From contig CALNYW010000005.1 of the NCBI GenBank assembly GCA_942490985.1, positions 124,001-188,000 of the forward strand: a stretch of DNA of 64,000 nt. Direction: 5' to 3'. The stretch comes from Thiosocius sp942490985 (lineage in GTDB: Bacteria > Pseudomonadota > Gammaproteobacteria > Chromatiales > Chromatiaceae). A program made the translations under genes and the position numbers. A model generated the notes under the pieces. The model searched no databases, was not told the origin of the DNA, and saw only the letters and a list, made by a program, of their open reading frames with translations. Below are positions 37,901 to 45,485 of the stretch, one piece after another (the first letter of the stretch is position 1; the number at the start of each line of letters is the position of its first letter).

Positions 37901-40900
37901 TGACGGCCGCACGCGCGGCCGAGGCGCAGGAGATGACGGCGTTGACCGACCGCGCCGCCGAGCAGCGGCAACAACTGCAGGACTCGGCCTCGCGCGTCGC
38001 CGCGCTGGAGCAGCAACTGGCCGGTGTGGCCATCCGGCGCGCCGACCTCGCGGCAGCCCTGGCCCGCAGCACCGAAGACAACACGGCACTGATCAGTGGC
38101 CTGAGCCGGACCTGGATGGGCCAGGCCCTGGCGCTGGCCGAGGTCGACCGCGCCGGGGCAGCACTGGCCAGCGAGAAAGCCGCCGGCAGCGCCGCCCAAC
38201 AGGCCGCTGCGGCCGAGTTGGCGCGCCTGCGGGCGGACCTCGGCCTGCAGAAAGAACAACAACAGACGCTGGATGCCGAGAACGACCGGCTGGAGGCCGA
38301 GGTCGCGACGACGCGCGAGGCGCTGGCGCTGAGCGAGGATCAGGTCGCGGTGCTCGGCCGCGAGCGCGACGCGTTGGCGCGCGCGCGCGATCTGCAGACG
38401 CTGAAGATCGCGACGTTGACCGATAGCGCCGCAGAGCAGCGGCAACAACTGCAGGGCTCGGCCTCGCGCGTCGCCGCGCTGGAGCAGCAACTGGCCGATG
38501 TGGCCGCCCGGCGTGCCGATCTCGACACCGCGCTGTCCCGCAGCAGGACAGACACCACGGCGCTGGTCAGTGGCCTTACCCAGGCCTGGATGAACCAGGG
38601 CCTGGCAGTCGCCGAGATCGATCGGGCCCGCGCCGATCAGGCCGCCGCGACGGTCGGCCGCAAGGCCGCCGAGGCTGCCGCCGCCGCGGCCGAAGCGGAA
38701 TCAGCGGCGGGTTCGGTCGAGATCGAGCGCCTGCGCAACGCACTCGCGCTCGGCGAACAGCGCGAGGCGGCCCTGGAGAAAGCGGTCGCGCAGCGTGAAG
38801 AACAGCGCGCGTCCGTGGCCGCGGGGCTCGAGAAGGCGCTGGCCGAGAAAGAAATCGCACAACAACGAATCACCGCTCTCACGCAAGGCCTGGCAGATCG
38901 CGAGCGTGCCGAAGATGCGCTGAGAACGCAGCTTTCCGACCTTCAGGCGAACGAACGTCGACAGCGGGAGGCCATCGACGCGGCCCATGCACGGGTGGTC
39001 GAGCTGGAAGCCCGGTTCTCGGCGGCCGAACAACAGCGCACCGAGCTGGGCGAGGCGCTGGCGGCAGCCGAGGCAGCCGCATCGGCCGGGGCGAAGACAT
39101 CGCAGGGACTGCAGCAACGGGCAGTGCTGCAGAAAGCGCGGCTGGACGAGGCGCAAACCCGTATCGCCGCGTTACAGGCCGATCTGGCCGCGGCCGAGTC
39201 GGTGCGCGAAGCGCTGTCGGCGAAGCTGGGGCAGACAGAGGCGCGTGCTGCGGGACTGGTATCGGACCTGGCGGCACAACGTGGCGTCGATGCCGAACGC
39301 GAGCGCGCAGTCATCGAGATGCGCGCCCGACTCGTCGACCTCGAGGCGTCGCTTCAGGATGCATTGACAGATCGTGATCTCCTCGCCGATGCGCTCGAGA
39401 AAGCCCGGGGCGATGGGACGAAACTGGCAGAACAACTGGCCGCGATTCGTGCCAGAGACAACCGCAATACAGAGGCGCTCGAAGCGGCACAGGCGCGCGT
39501 CGCCGAGTTGGAGACCTCGCTCGAGGTATCGGACAGCGAGCGCGTCGAGCTCGCCGACGCGCTCGAGAAGGCCAATGCGCTGGTCGAGACCACCGAGCAA
39601 CAGTTGGGCGCGCTGCAGGAGACCGACGCAAACCAGGTAAACGCGCTCGAGGAGAATCGCCAGCGGGTCGCGCTGCTCGAAGAGCAACTCAAAGTGTCGG
39701 CAGGCAAGATAGAAACACTCAGTGCCAGGCTGCAACAGGGCGAGCAGGCGGGCAAGGCACAAGCCGACCAGTTGCTGGCCTTGCGTGAAGCCATCGCATT
39801 ACGTGACAAGGCGTTGGACGACGGTCGTCGACGTATCGTCGATCTCGAAGCAGAAACAGCGTCGCTGGCAACCGAAAAGGATGAACTGGCCGCCGCAGTC
39901 CGGCGCGCTGATAGCGCTGCGGAGGCACTGCGCGGGCGGTTGGCCGGATTGGTGGACAACGCCTCGGCCGCTGACACGCAGCGCGACAAACTCCTCGCCG
40001 AACTGGAACAGGCCCGTCTGGATGTGCGCACGCAACAGCGTATCGCTGAGGAAATGCGGCAGGCCGACAACGAACAACAAAAAGCGCAGGCCGCACTGAC
40101 GACGTCACTGCGCGATGTGCGTTCGGAGCACGCCGCCCTCGCCGAAGCCGTCGACGAGATAACCCGGTCTCGCGATGAAGCCCGTCGCCAGCTCGCGCAG
40201 AGCCTGCAAACGATCGATGCGTTGAACGACCAGCTGGAAGACCGGGATGGCCGCCTGGGCGATGCACTGGGCGAGATTGCCACGCTCAACGAAAACGTTG
40301 ACGCGTTGCAAGAACAGACAGCCGCATTGACGCAACAGGCTTCCGAGCGGCAGGCCTGGCTGGAGGATGAGAGGCAGCGGCTTGTGTTACAGCTGGACGT
40401 CTCGGAAAAGACCATCGTCCGGCTCAAGAAGCTCGCGGACGAGCGCCAGTCAATGCTCGGCAAGAACGCGCAGGCCCTGGGTGAAGCGCGCACAACGATC
40501 GCCGGGCTCAGGCAGGCCGAGCAGTCCCTGCGTGACCGACTTGGCAGCCAGCCGGCACCGTTGCCCGAGATCCGCAAACAACTCGAAGCGAAGCGCGTGC
40601 AGCTGGCCGATGCCGAGGGGCAACTCGGAAAACAGCTTGAGTCGGCGGTTGCGCAGCTGGCAGCGTCGCCAACCGTCGCCGGGCAGGTCGAACCGGCGGC
40701 TATGGCGCGTAGCGCTGAACCAGCGGCTGCCGCCGCGACGCAACCGGTGGCAGAGGTCGTCGAGCCAGCGATTGCGCCAGCCCCGGTCGTGGCGCCACAG
40801 TCGCGGTTGCCGGGCGCGTCGATGCCGGCAGGATCCGCGATCACGCTGGTGCAGGACTGGGCCAGTGCCTGGTCAAGCCAGGATGTCGATGCCTACCTCG

Positions 40901-41163
40901 GCTTCTATGCGGCCGACTTCAGGCCCGAAAGCGGTGCCAGCCGGCGGACCTGGGTCGCGCAGCGGCGACAGCGCCTGACCCGCCCGAAGTTCATCGTTGT
41001 GGAGATCGGCAACCCGGTGGTGAAGCAACTCGACCCCGACCACGTCGAGGTGACTTTCGAGCAGGCCTACCAGGCCAACCACTATCGGGACCGTGTTACC
41101 AAGACCCTGGCGCTGATACGCGACAGCGGCAGTTGGAAGATCCAGCGCGAGTGGAGTCGTTAA
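34981..41163 (+). CDS. Giant exported protein: serine-hydrolase domain, two SH3-like domains, very long coiled coil, Cds6/NTF2-like tail
   Basis: 2060 residues. A basic start then a signal-like helix (LLLLSVMLSVAGLIAGAAQG, cleavage near 46). Residues about 52-375 form a beta-lactamase/CubicO-type serine hydrolase: SxxK at Ser117-Lys120 (KSASKS), YSTGN at 208-212, and GYGGQY near 327-332. Two bacterial SH3-like domains follow (about 384-438 and 491-548). Residues about 558-1890 are heptad-rich coiled coil with internal repeats, for example AAEQRQQLQ...ASRVAALEQQL twice, 158 residues apart. A Pro/Ala linker leads to a C-terminal Cds6-type NTF2-like domain (about 1950-2060, DWASAWSSQDVDAYLGFYAADF). 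SH3 and Cds6-type domains suggest action on or binding to peptidoglycan. The combination is one I do not recognise; start choice is supported only by the signal peptide. Confidence 0.85.
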   Translation: MTRNHSRRSDIPKARPLRCAAAARVRLLLLSVMLSVAGLIAGAAQGADDQPISRWYGRWVAADPARLGYDNARLHAAIEAIGAMRGVQGLIVLRRGYLVAEHYWRGGALDVPHNMKSASKSVMSALTGIAVARGDLALDQPVVELLPDRVRVADPAKRKVTVRHLLTMTSGLQSASYQGYDQWVTRDDWTGAVLRPPLEAEPGERFGYSTGNTHLLSAILSAQTGNSTRQFANDALFTPMDIDIQEWQTDPDGIPIGGNNLWLMPRDLAKFGQLYLDRGRWGDRQLLDPDWIRKSTAPGGLTEHETYGDYGFLWWVPEPAGSFVAVGYGGQYILVTPRDDTVVVITSTLDSKGDHWEGRLFELLRSGIADSLVDPALPLTAVVPVDSPLRDAPQPGAPLVGDLTNGQVVDVLDQRDGWALVHAQGRQGWVADGYIRMHAAAVPELPAVADRDGDSAVRPPFLVLPSARLDQLQARAEALEDLAHEPAPLPTYRVSRGVNFRRSPSLRGERLRTLQAGTEFQALERSESWLMARVDGQLGWLHSDFVEVAARPSPQDSKDRINVAIGDLVDAIADLDRVDDDVSAAPTLVQELQRAQAALGRAGRDADTLRTVAAQHERALLDATRALSALRASSDVERDRRSDEIDELKQALGRASAKIEALRKTGKMQQAGLDEELAGMQTINARLEDRLATSQASMSRLQHDLQQAQARNTTLTAQAEQQQDATQALDGEMRQLTETVQQRTAALERSAAQIAQLQGDAKQAAEQHSQVEQALRDAMVRIETLGTQLVALRAAEQRSLVQAEQATVRADEQAASIERLGKANAAQQAALVTARALSAELSAALAAAREDQATLANQFEASRNEITRKDTELATLAETGRQQQHAFDAAQSELQSLKAALATSTERSEVAEQAKEAAQAALQDAKQALESQLASNQRQSSALSEAERLTVGLREKLAQRDQAIATLVTERNELTAARAAEAQEMTALTDRAAEQRQQLQDSASRVAALEQQLAGVAIRRADLAAALARSTEDNTALISGLSRTWMGQALALAEVDRAGAALASEKAAGSAAQQAAAAELARLRADLGLQKEQQQTLDAENDRLEAEVATTREALALSEDQVAVLGRERDALARARDLQTLKIATLTDSAAEQRQQLQGSASRVAALEQQLADVAARRADLDTALSRSRTDTTALVSGLTQAWMNQGLAVAEIDRARADQAAATVGRKAAEAAAAAAEAESAAGSVEIERLRNALALGEQREAALEKAVAQREEQRASVAAGLEKALAEKEIAQQRITALTQGLADRERAEDALRTQLSDLQANERRQREAIDAAHARVVELEARFSAAEQQRTELGEALAAAEAAASAGAKTSQGLQQRAVLQKARLDEAQTRIAALQADLAAAESVREALSAKLGQTEARAAGLVSDLAAQRGVDAERERAVIEMRARLVDLEASLQDALTDRDLLADALEKARGDGTKLAEQLAAIRARDNRNTEALEAAQARVAELETSLEVSDSERVELADALEKANALVETTEQQLGALQETDANQVNALEENRQRVALLEEQLKVSAGKIETLSARLQQGEQAGKAQADQLLALREAIALRDKALDDGRRRIVDLEAETASLATEKDELAAAVRRADSAAEALRGRLAGLVDNASAADTQRDKLLAELEQARLDVRTQQRIAEEMRQADNEQQKAQAALTTSLRDVRSEHAALAEAVDEITRSRDEARRQLAQSLQTIDALNDQLEDRDGRLGDALGEIATLNENVDALQEQTAALTQQASERQAWLEDERQRLVLQLDVSEKTIVRLKKLADERQSMLGKNAQALGEARTTIAGLRQAEQSLRDRLGSQPAPLPEIRKQLEAKRVQLADAEGQLGKQLESAVAQLAASPTVAGQVEPAAMARSAEPAAAAATQPVAEVVEPAIAPAPVVAPQSRLPGASMPAGSAITLVQDWASAWSSQDVDAYLGFYAADFRPESGASRRTWVAQRRQRLTRPKFIVVEIGNPVVKQLDPDHVEVTFEQAYQANHYRDRVTKTLALIRDSGSWKIQREWSR

Positions 41164-41604
41164 CCTGCAAATTGCACCAGTATCCGGGCCCTCGCTGTTC
41201 CAGGCACACTCGGCCTTGCGCTTGCGCTGCGCAGCCCTGTTGGATTGCATTCAATATTGACTCGCCCTTGCATGTAACGCTGATCCGATTGTGAGCTTCT
41301 GTTGGTTTGAAACCTCGAAGAAAAACATGGCGGGAGGCGGTTCATGCAGAACTACAGAGCTGGTGCATACCGGCATGCATATCAACAGGGCCAAGACCCG
41401 ATGCGCAGAGCTCAAGCGACCGGAGCAGCCCTGCCTGGTGAGGGCTGACCGGACACCCTGGCTTGGTTTCTGACATCCGGATTCAGTGTCCAAGGCGCGC
41501 TGTCCTCGGGCGGGACGCTACAGGCCGAGGCCAGCCTAAAGGCACTGAGGGCTCCGCCGATAGGAAGATGATGACCCTCCCAGAGCCCGACGGTGGTTGT
41601 TGAT
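41164..41604. other. Non-coding interval after the giant gene
   Basis: 441 bp. Open frames here are short, lack ribosome sites and resemble nothing known. I see no strong terminator. The end must carry the promoter of the retropepsin-like gene. Confidence 0.45.
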
Positions 41605-42087
41605 ATGAACCTGACGCCGATGCTTTTTGCTGCAGCGCTCTTGTGCAATACCGCCTCTGTCGGCGCAGGCGGTTACGGCACCCCGGTCCCGATGACATTG
41701 AAGGGATCGCAGACGTTTTACGTTTCGGGGTGGATCCCCGGCGTCGAGCCGACCGAGTTCATGGTCGACACCGGTTCAAGCTATCTGACGATCAATCAGG
41801 TCACGCTAGATCAGCTGAGACTCCATGGGCAGGCAGAGTATCTACGCGATCTCATCGCCGTGCTAGCCAATGGTGACGAACTGGTGATGCCGGTATACCG
41901 AATTGCAAAAATCGTTTTCGGCGACCGTTGCGAGCTGTTTGAAGTCGAGGCGGTGGTGTTTCCCGGTGAAACCCGACAGATCCTCGGATTGAGCGCGCTG
42001 CGGAAGGCCGCGCCCTTTTCGTTCTCGATAGATCCGCCAGAGCTTCAGCTCAGTAACTGCACTCAGCAGCTCAGTCGGGCTGAGTAA
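41605..42087 (+). CDS. Retropepsin-like aspartic protease domain protein, exported
   Basis: 160 residues from the ATG at 41605 (a GTG at 41593 is possible). Signal peptide MNLTPMLFAAALLCNTASVGAGG. The mature part has the single-copy aspartyl motif FMVDTGSSYLTI and the downstream hydrophobic-Gly element QILGLSALRK, as in bacterial clan AA proteins related to TIGR02281/retropepsin. Such enzymes act as dimers, with one active-site aspartate per subunit. Substrate unknown; no operon partner. Confidence 0.83.
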   Translation: MNLTPMLFAAALLCNTASVGAGGYGTPVPMTLKGSQTFYVSGWIPGVEPTEFMVDTGSSYLTINQVTLDQLRLHGQAEYLRDLIAVLANGDELVMPVYRIAKIVFGDRCELFEVEAVVFPGETRQILGLSALRKAAPFSFSIDPPELQLSNCTQQLSRAE

Positions 42088-42155
42088 CGGGCGCCCCGGG
42101 CTTCGCAGACTAACCACCTCGGTCCGCGGGCCCGGGACAACACCTGGAAAACTTC

Positions 42156-42413
42156 CTACTGATCCGTGGTCATCTCCATCTTTTGCTCCAAGGCGCTGAA
42201 CTCAGCACGTTCAAGCTGGCCGTCTCCGTTGGCATCGGCGGAAGTCCAGTCTTGCATCAGCGCCGGATCGGCCGCTGCCTCTTCACTGGAGATCATGCCG
42301 TTGCCGTCAGTATCCAACTTGCTGAATTCGGCTGACTCACCAGCAATGGTGTTTGCCGTAAATGCCAACGAGGCCACGAAGGCTGATGTAGCGATCAGAT
42401 TCACAATTTTCAT
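42156..42413 (-). CDS. Small exported EF-hand calcium-binding protein
   Basis: 85 residues with a GAGGAG ribosome site. Signal peptide LIATSAFVASLAFTANTIAGE. Two EF-hand loops fit the calcium pattern: DTDGNGMISSEE and DANGDGQLERAE. Likely periplasmic calcium binding; partner unknown. It converges with the retropepsin-like gene, with no obvious link. Confidence 0.88.
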   Translation of the reverse strand: MKIVNLIATSAFVASLAFTANTIAGESAEFSKLDTDGNGMISSEEAAADPALMQDWTSADANGDGQLERAEFSALEQKMEMTTDQ

Positions 42414-42616
42414 AGGTCAACTCCTCACTTTCGGTTTAATAGGGGTGGGCTTTATCAACCCACGTGAGAAGTAAACACCTGAACCACCGTATGAAACCTG
42501 CACGCGATCACAGTTTGCATTGCTGTCAACCAAACATCGATTTCAGAAAGAAGTGTCCTGCTTTCAGATGATTAGCTGCGAGTCCGGACGCGTTCGATAG
42601 CATCCCCTGCAGCTCT

Positions 42617-42632
42617 TGTGACGCCGGTCACA
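42617..42632. promoter_or_regulatory. CRP-like palindrome
   Basis: TGTGA-CGCCGG-TCACA matches the CRP core consensus TGTGA-N6-TCACA exactly. It lies about 205 bp upstream of the EF-hand gene start and 340 bp upstream of the MarR gene start, so the target is unclear. A GC-rich N6 is atypical. Confidence 0.4.
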
Positions 42633-42936
42633 GCCATCGACAGTGAGCCGGTCAAGGCACCGGCAAACATTGGGGGTTCAAGAGTGCCGGGCGGGCCTGC
42701 GCGACGCAGATGCCACAAAGCGGATCTATCGGATGGCGGCCACAACCTATCGACCTAGTGTCTGAGAAATGTCCGTCGAGCCATCGTTGATCACGCCCTT
42801 TAACTGCCTATCAATGCATCCCAAGCCGAGAGAGAAGCCGGGGTCTGTCCCACATGGCACTTCCGAGGTTCGCTAACCGGCCCGGCTGCGGCGACGGCAG
42901 AGACTATGCTGCCATCTACATGTGGGTAGCCGTGAC

Positions 42937-42969
42937 TTGACAATTCGAGATATTTGGTTAGGATTCCTA
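42937..42969 (+). promoter_or_regulatory. marR-gene promoter with overlapping operator palindrome
   Basis: TTGACA at 42937-42942 is a consensus -35 box. The palindrome TAGGA-T-TCCTA (42959-42969) sits where the -10 box should be and ends 3 bases before the ATG. The same motif (AGGA-G-TCCT) recurs at the next gene, so autorepression is likely. Confidence 0.6.
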
Positions 42970-42972
42970 CCT

Positions 42973-43566
42973 ATGAAGTTTGACGCGATCACAGAACCGC
43001 TGGCTCAGCGCCTAGCCGATGGCCTCACCAGGCTCGCGGCGGTCGCTCGCCAGTTGGATTGGCAGGCAGCCGCGACGGCTGGACTGTCACCGACTCAGGC
43101 CGACATTCTGCGGTTCGTCTCAAACCGCCCAGAAGGCGCGCGTCTGACCGCGGCCGCTGCACATATCGGCGTGCGAAAGGCCACGGCCAGCGATGCGGTG
43201 ACCACCCTGGAAACCAAGTCGCTTTTGCGCAAGCAGGCAGACGCCTCGGATGGTCGCGCCATCGCGCTGAAGGCGACGGCCAAGGGGAGTCGAGTCGCCC
43301 GGGAATGGCCAGCCAGCTTCGGGCCGGTGGTTGAAGGGCTCTCGGACAACGAGCAGGAGATGCTATTGGCATTGGTGATCAAGATGATCCGCCAGCTGCA
43401 ACTTCGTGAATTGATTGCACCTCAGCGAACTTGCGTGACGTGTCGCCACTTCCGTGAAAACGTCGCGCCGGGCACAGAGTCACCGCACTTCTGTGCCTTC
43501 GTCGGGGCACCGATGGCCGAACGCCACTTGCGCGTCGACTGCCCGGAGCACGAATCCACCGCCTAA
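42973..43566 (+). CDS. MarR-family regulator with a C-terminal four-cysteine tail
   Basis: 197 residues from the ATG at 42973. The upstream in-frame extension to 42922 covers the promoter and is rejected. Winged helix: LSPTQADILRFVSNRPEGARLTAAAAHIGVRKATASDAVTTLE, then the wing ADASDGRAIALKATAKG. After the dimerisation helices comes a tail with exactly four cysteines (154, 157, 174, 190; CxxC-x16-C-x15-C) that could bind zinc or an iron-sulfur cluster. It heads a cassette of redox genes and probably represses itself and them through TAGGA-type palindromes. The sensed signal is unknown. Confidence 0.87.
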   Translation: MKFDAITEPLAQRLADGLTRLAAVARQLDWQAAATAGLSPTQADILRFVSNRPEGARLTAAAAHIGVRKATASDAVTTLETKSLLRKQADASDGRAIALKATAKGSRVAREWPASFGPVVEGLSDNEQEMLLALVIKMIRQLQLRELIAPQRTCVTCRHFRENVAPGTESPHFCAFVGAPMAERHLRVDCPEHESTA

Positions 43567-43622
43567 CGGCGGCTTAATCCTCCCCGCTTTGGGTGTTCGG
43601 GGATTCAATGACTAATTTAGTT

Positions 43623-43631
43623 AGGAGTCCT
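43623..43631 (+). promoter_or_regulatory. Second MarR operator, overlapping the ribosome site of the thioredoxin-like gene
   Basis: AGGA-G-TCCT within GTTAGGAGTCCTTAC repeats the palindrome found in the regulator's own promoter. Its AGGAG also lies 7 bases before the ATG at 43635, so binding here could block transcription, translation or both. Confidence 0.55.
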
Positions 43632-43634
43632 TAC

Positions 43635-43871
43635 ATGAAAGTCCAAGCCTTTTCCTATCACGCCGGTTGCCCCGTGTGTATCGCCGCGGAACCGCAGATC
43701 GCCGATGCGATCGATCCTGCCCGCTTCGATGTCGAGAGCGTCCATCTGGGCGAAACCCAGGCGCGCATCGGCGAAGCCGAATCTGCAGGCGTCGAGTCCG
43801 TGCCCGCACTCGTGATCAGTGGACAAACTTTCCACATCAACTTCGGCGCAGCGATCGCCGACCTGAAGTAG
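43635..43871 (+). CDS. Small thioredoxin/glutaredoxin-like protein
   Basis: 78 residues. Active-site motif GCPVC after the first strand (FSYHAGCPVC), cis-proline segment VESVPALVISG, and the usual beta-alpha-beta spacing, shortened to the core fold. No signal peptide, so probably cytoplasmic. First structural gene after the MarR regulator; 13 bp before the cytochrome P460 gene. Confidence 0.86.
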   Translation: MKVQAFSYHAGCPVCIAAEPQIADAIDPARFDVESVHLGETQARIGEAESAGVESVPALVISGQTFHINFGAAIADLK

Positions 43872-43884
43872 GGAGGAAAACCCG

Positions 43885-44361
43885 ATGAAAGCAAAGATTC
43901 TGGCCGCGTTATATGCGGCATCGACCACTACTGTCCTCGCGGCCGAGCCACAGGTCCCCTATCCGGCCGGGTACCGCGACTGGCACCACGTCAAGAGCAT
44001 GGTGATCGAGGAAGGCCATCCGCTTCATTCAGCATTTGGCGGCATCCACCATATCTATGCCAACGACAAGGCACTCGACGGCTACCGTAAGGGGAGCTTC
44101 CCCGACGGCGCCGTGATCATCTTCGATCTGCTCGAAGCCACCCGTGCCGACAATGCGATCACAGAGGGCCAGCGCAAGGTAGTAGGCGTCATGCACAAGG
44201 ACGCGCGGCAGTTCGCAGCAACCGGTGGCTGGGGCTTCGAAGGCTTCGGCGGCGGTGACCCGACCGGCCGAGTCGTTGGCAAGGACGCGGCCTCGGCCTG
44301 CTTTGACTGCCACGAGCCGCAGCGGGACCGGGACTATACCTTCAGCCAACTTCGCGATTGA
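43885..44361 (+). CDS. Cytochrome P460 family c-type haem protein
   Basis: 158 residues, ribosome site GGGAGGAAAA. Signal peptide MKAKILAALYAASTTTVLAAE. The P460/c'-beta pattern is visible: YPAGYRDWHHVKSMVI, HHIYANDKALDGYRKGSFPDGAVIIFDLLE, and a single haem site CFDCH near the C-terminus. The family binds nitric oxide or oxidises hydroxylamine in the periplasm. Its co-transcription with two redoxin genes under a MarR regulator suggests nitrosative or redox stress handling (inference). Confidence 0.92.
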   Translation: MKAKILAALYAASTTTVLAAEPQVPYPAGYRDWHHVKSMVIEEGHPLHSAFGGIHHIYANDKALDGYRKGSFPDGAVIIFDLLEATRADNAITEGQRKVVGVMHKDARQFAATGGWGFEGFGGGDPTGRVVGKDAASACFDCHEPQRDRDYTFSQLRD

Positions 44362-44369
44362 GGCAGGCC

Positions 44370-44846
44370 ATGGACCAGCACGGATTGGCACCTGAGTGGC
44401 AAATCGCGGAATGGTTGAACGCGTCGGCGCCAATCCGGCTGGAGGAACAGCGCGGTCGAGTCGTGGTCGTCGGCGCCTTCCAGATGCTTTGCCCCGGCTG
44501 TGTCGCCCACGCCATTCCTCAGCTCAAGGCAGTGTATGAACTATTCGCGCCGCAAGGTGTGGTCGTCGTGGGCCTGCACACGGTGTTCGAGCACCACGAA
44601 GCGATGACAACCACCTCGCTGCGCGCATTTCTGCATGAGAATCGGATTCACTTCCCTGTCGGTGTGGACTCGCCACCTGATGACGGCGGGATGGTGCCCC
44701 GGACCATGCAGGCGTATCAGATGCAGGGCACGCCAACGCTGCTGCTGATCGACCATGCTGGACGGTTGCGCAGGCAGGTTTTTAGCCGCATCTCAGACCT
44801 CGAACTCGGGGCTACGATAGCGAGCATCGTCGCCGAACCCGGGTAG
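44370..44846 (+). CDS. TlpA-like redoxin
   Basis: 158 residues from the ATG at 44370; a TTG at 44358 is an alternative. Thioredoxin-fold features: VVVVGAFQMLCPGCVAHAIPQL with active site CPGC, and MQGTPTLLLIDHAGRLRRQ with the cis-proline. No clear signal peptide is seen. It starts 8 bp after the P460 gene, so it belongs to the same cassette, and may maintain thiols for haem attachment or act in peroxide/NO defence. Confidence 0.87.
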   Translation: MDQHGLAPEWQIAEWLNASAPIRLEEQRGRVVVVGAFQMLCPGCVAHAIPQLKAVYELFAPQGVVVVGLHTVFEHHEAMTTTSLRAFLHENRIHFPVGVDSPPDDGGMVPRTMQAYQMQGTPTLLLIDHAGRLRRQVFSRISDLELGATIASIVAEPG

Positions 44847-44858
44847 TCCGAATTGGAT

Positions 44859-45485
44859 CTATTCGGTACTGCCGGACTGTAGGTACTTATCGAAGAAGAT
44901 TCGAACCAGGTCTGACCGGGTGACCATACCCACCGCGTGCCGCTCATCGTTGCAAACGATGATGCGTTTGACGCGATGCTGCTTCATCAACTGGATGACA
45001 TCGTCGACGTAGTGATCCGGCGATGTACAAACCACATCGCTTACCATGTGTCCCGCGACCGGGTCCTCCGGACCCTCGCGTTCACCATGATGTGCAAGAT
45101 GACCAAACATGGCTTCCAGCGTCTGCCAGAGATTTTGTGTCGGATGATGGGCAGGCACGCCCAATCCTCGCAGGAAATCGGCTTCCGTGATAATCCCAAC
45201 CAATCGGTCATCGTTGTCGACGACCGGTAGACCGCTGATGCGTTGGGTAACCATCAGGTGAGCGGCGTCGGACATCGTGGTCTGCTCGCGGACAACCCGT
45301 ACCGGGTGGCTCATGATGCGCGATATCTTCAACGATTCGGTCGCGCGCTGGCTGGCGAAATATTGCGCCCTTTCCGCCAACGTCATCAGATCGTTGACCT
45401 CGATGTCCATAAACGTACCCATGCTTTGCAGGGCGCGTTCATAGTCCTCTTGAAGCGTGTTGTGTGTTGTAGGCTTAGCTGCCAT
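44859..45485 (-). CDS. Protein with paired CBS domains
   Basis: 208 residues from the ATG at 45485, which has GGAG 7 bases upstream; an ATG at 45491 is also in frame. Two CBS domains: first IMSHPVRVVREQTTMSDAAHLMV...ITEADFLR, second HMVSDVVCTSPDHYVDDVIQLM...VTRSDLVRIFF. CBS pairs bind adenine nucleotides and gate partners. It overlaps the end of the HPP membrane protein gene, so it probably regulates that protein. Confidence 0.9.
   Translation of the reverse strand: MAAKPTTHNTLQEDYERALQSMGTFMDIEVNDLMTLAERAQYFASQRATESLKISRIMSHPVRVVREQTTMSDAAHLMVTQRISGLPVVDNDDRLVGIITEADFLRGLGVPAHHPTQNLWQTLEAMFGHLAHHGEREGPEDPVAGHMVSDVVCTSPDHYVDDVIQLMKQHRVKRIIVCNDERHAVGMVTRSDLVRIFFDKYLQSGSTE

Larger units (their letters stand above)
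42414..42972. other. Intergenic region between the EF-hand and MarR genes
   Basis: 559 bp without a supported gene. It holds a perfect CRP-type palindrome (42617-42632), a short CCGGGGTCTGTCCC element (42839-42852) also present at 54138-54151, and the MarR promoter and operator at its right end. Confidence 0.55.

Noticed and set aside
35641..40844. Long minus-strand frames opposite the giant coiled-coil gene (such as 39354-40844)
   Set aside because: High GC and regular codon use of the sense strand create long antisense frames rich in Ser, Arg and Cys with no family resemblance.
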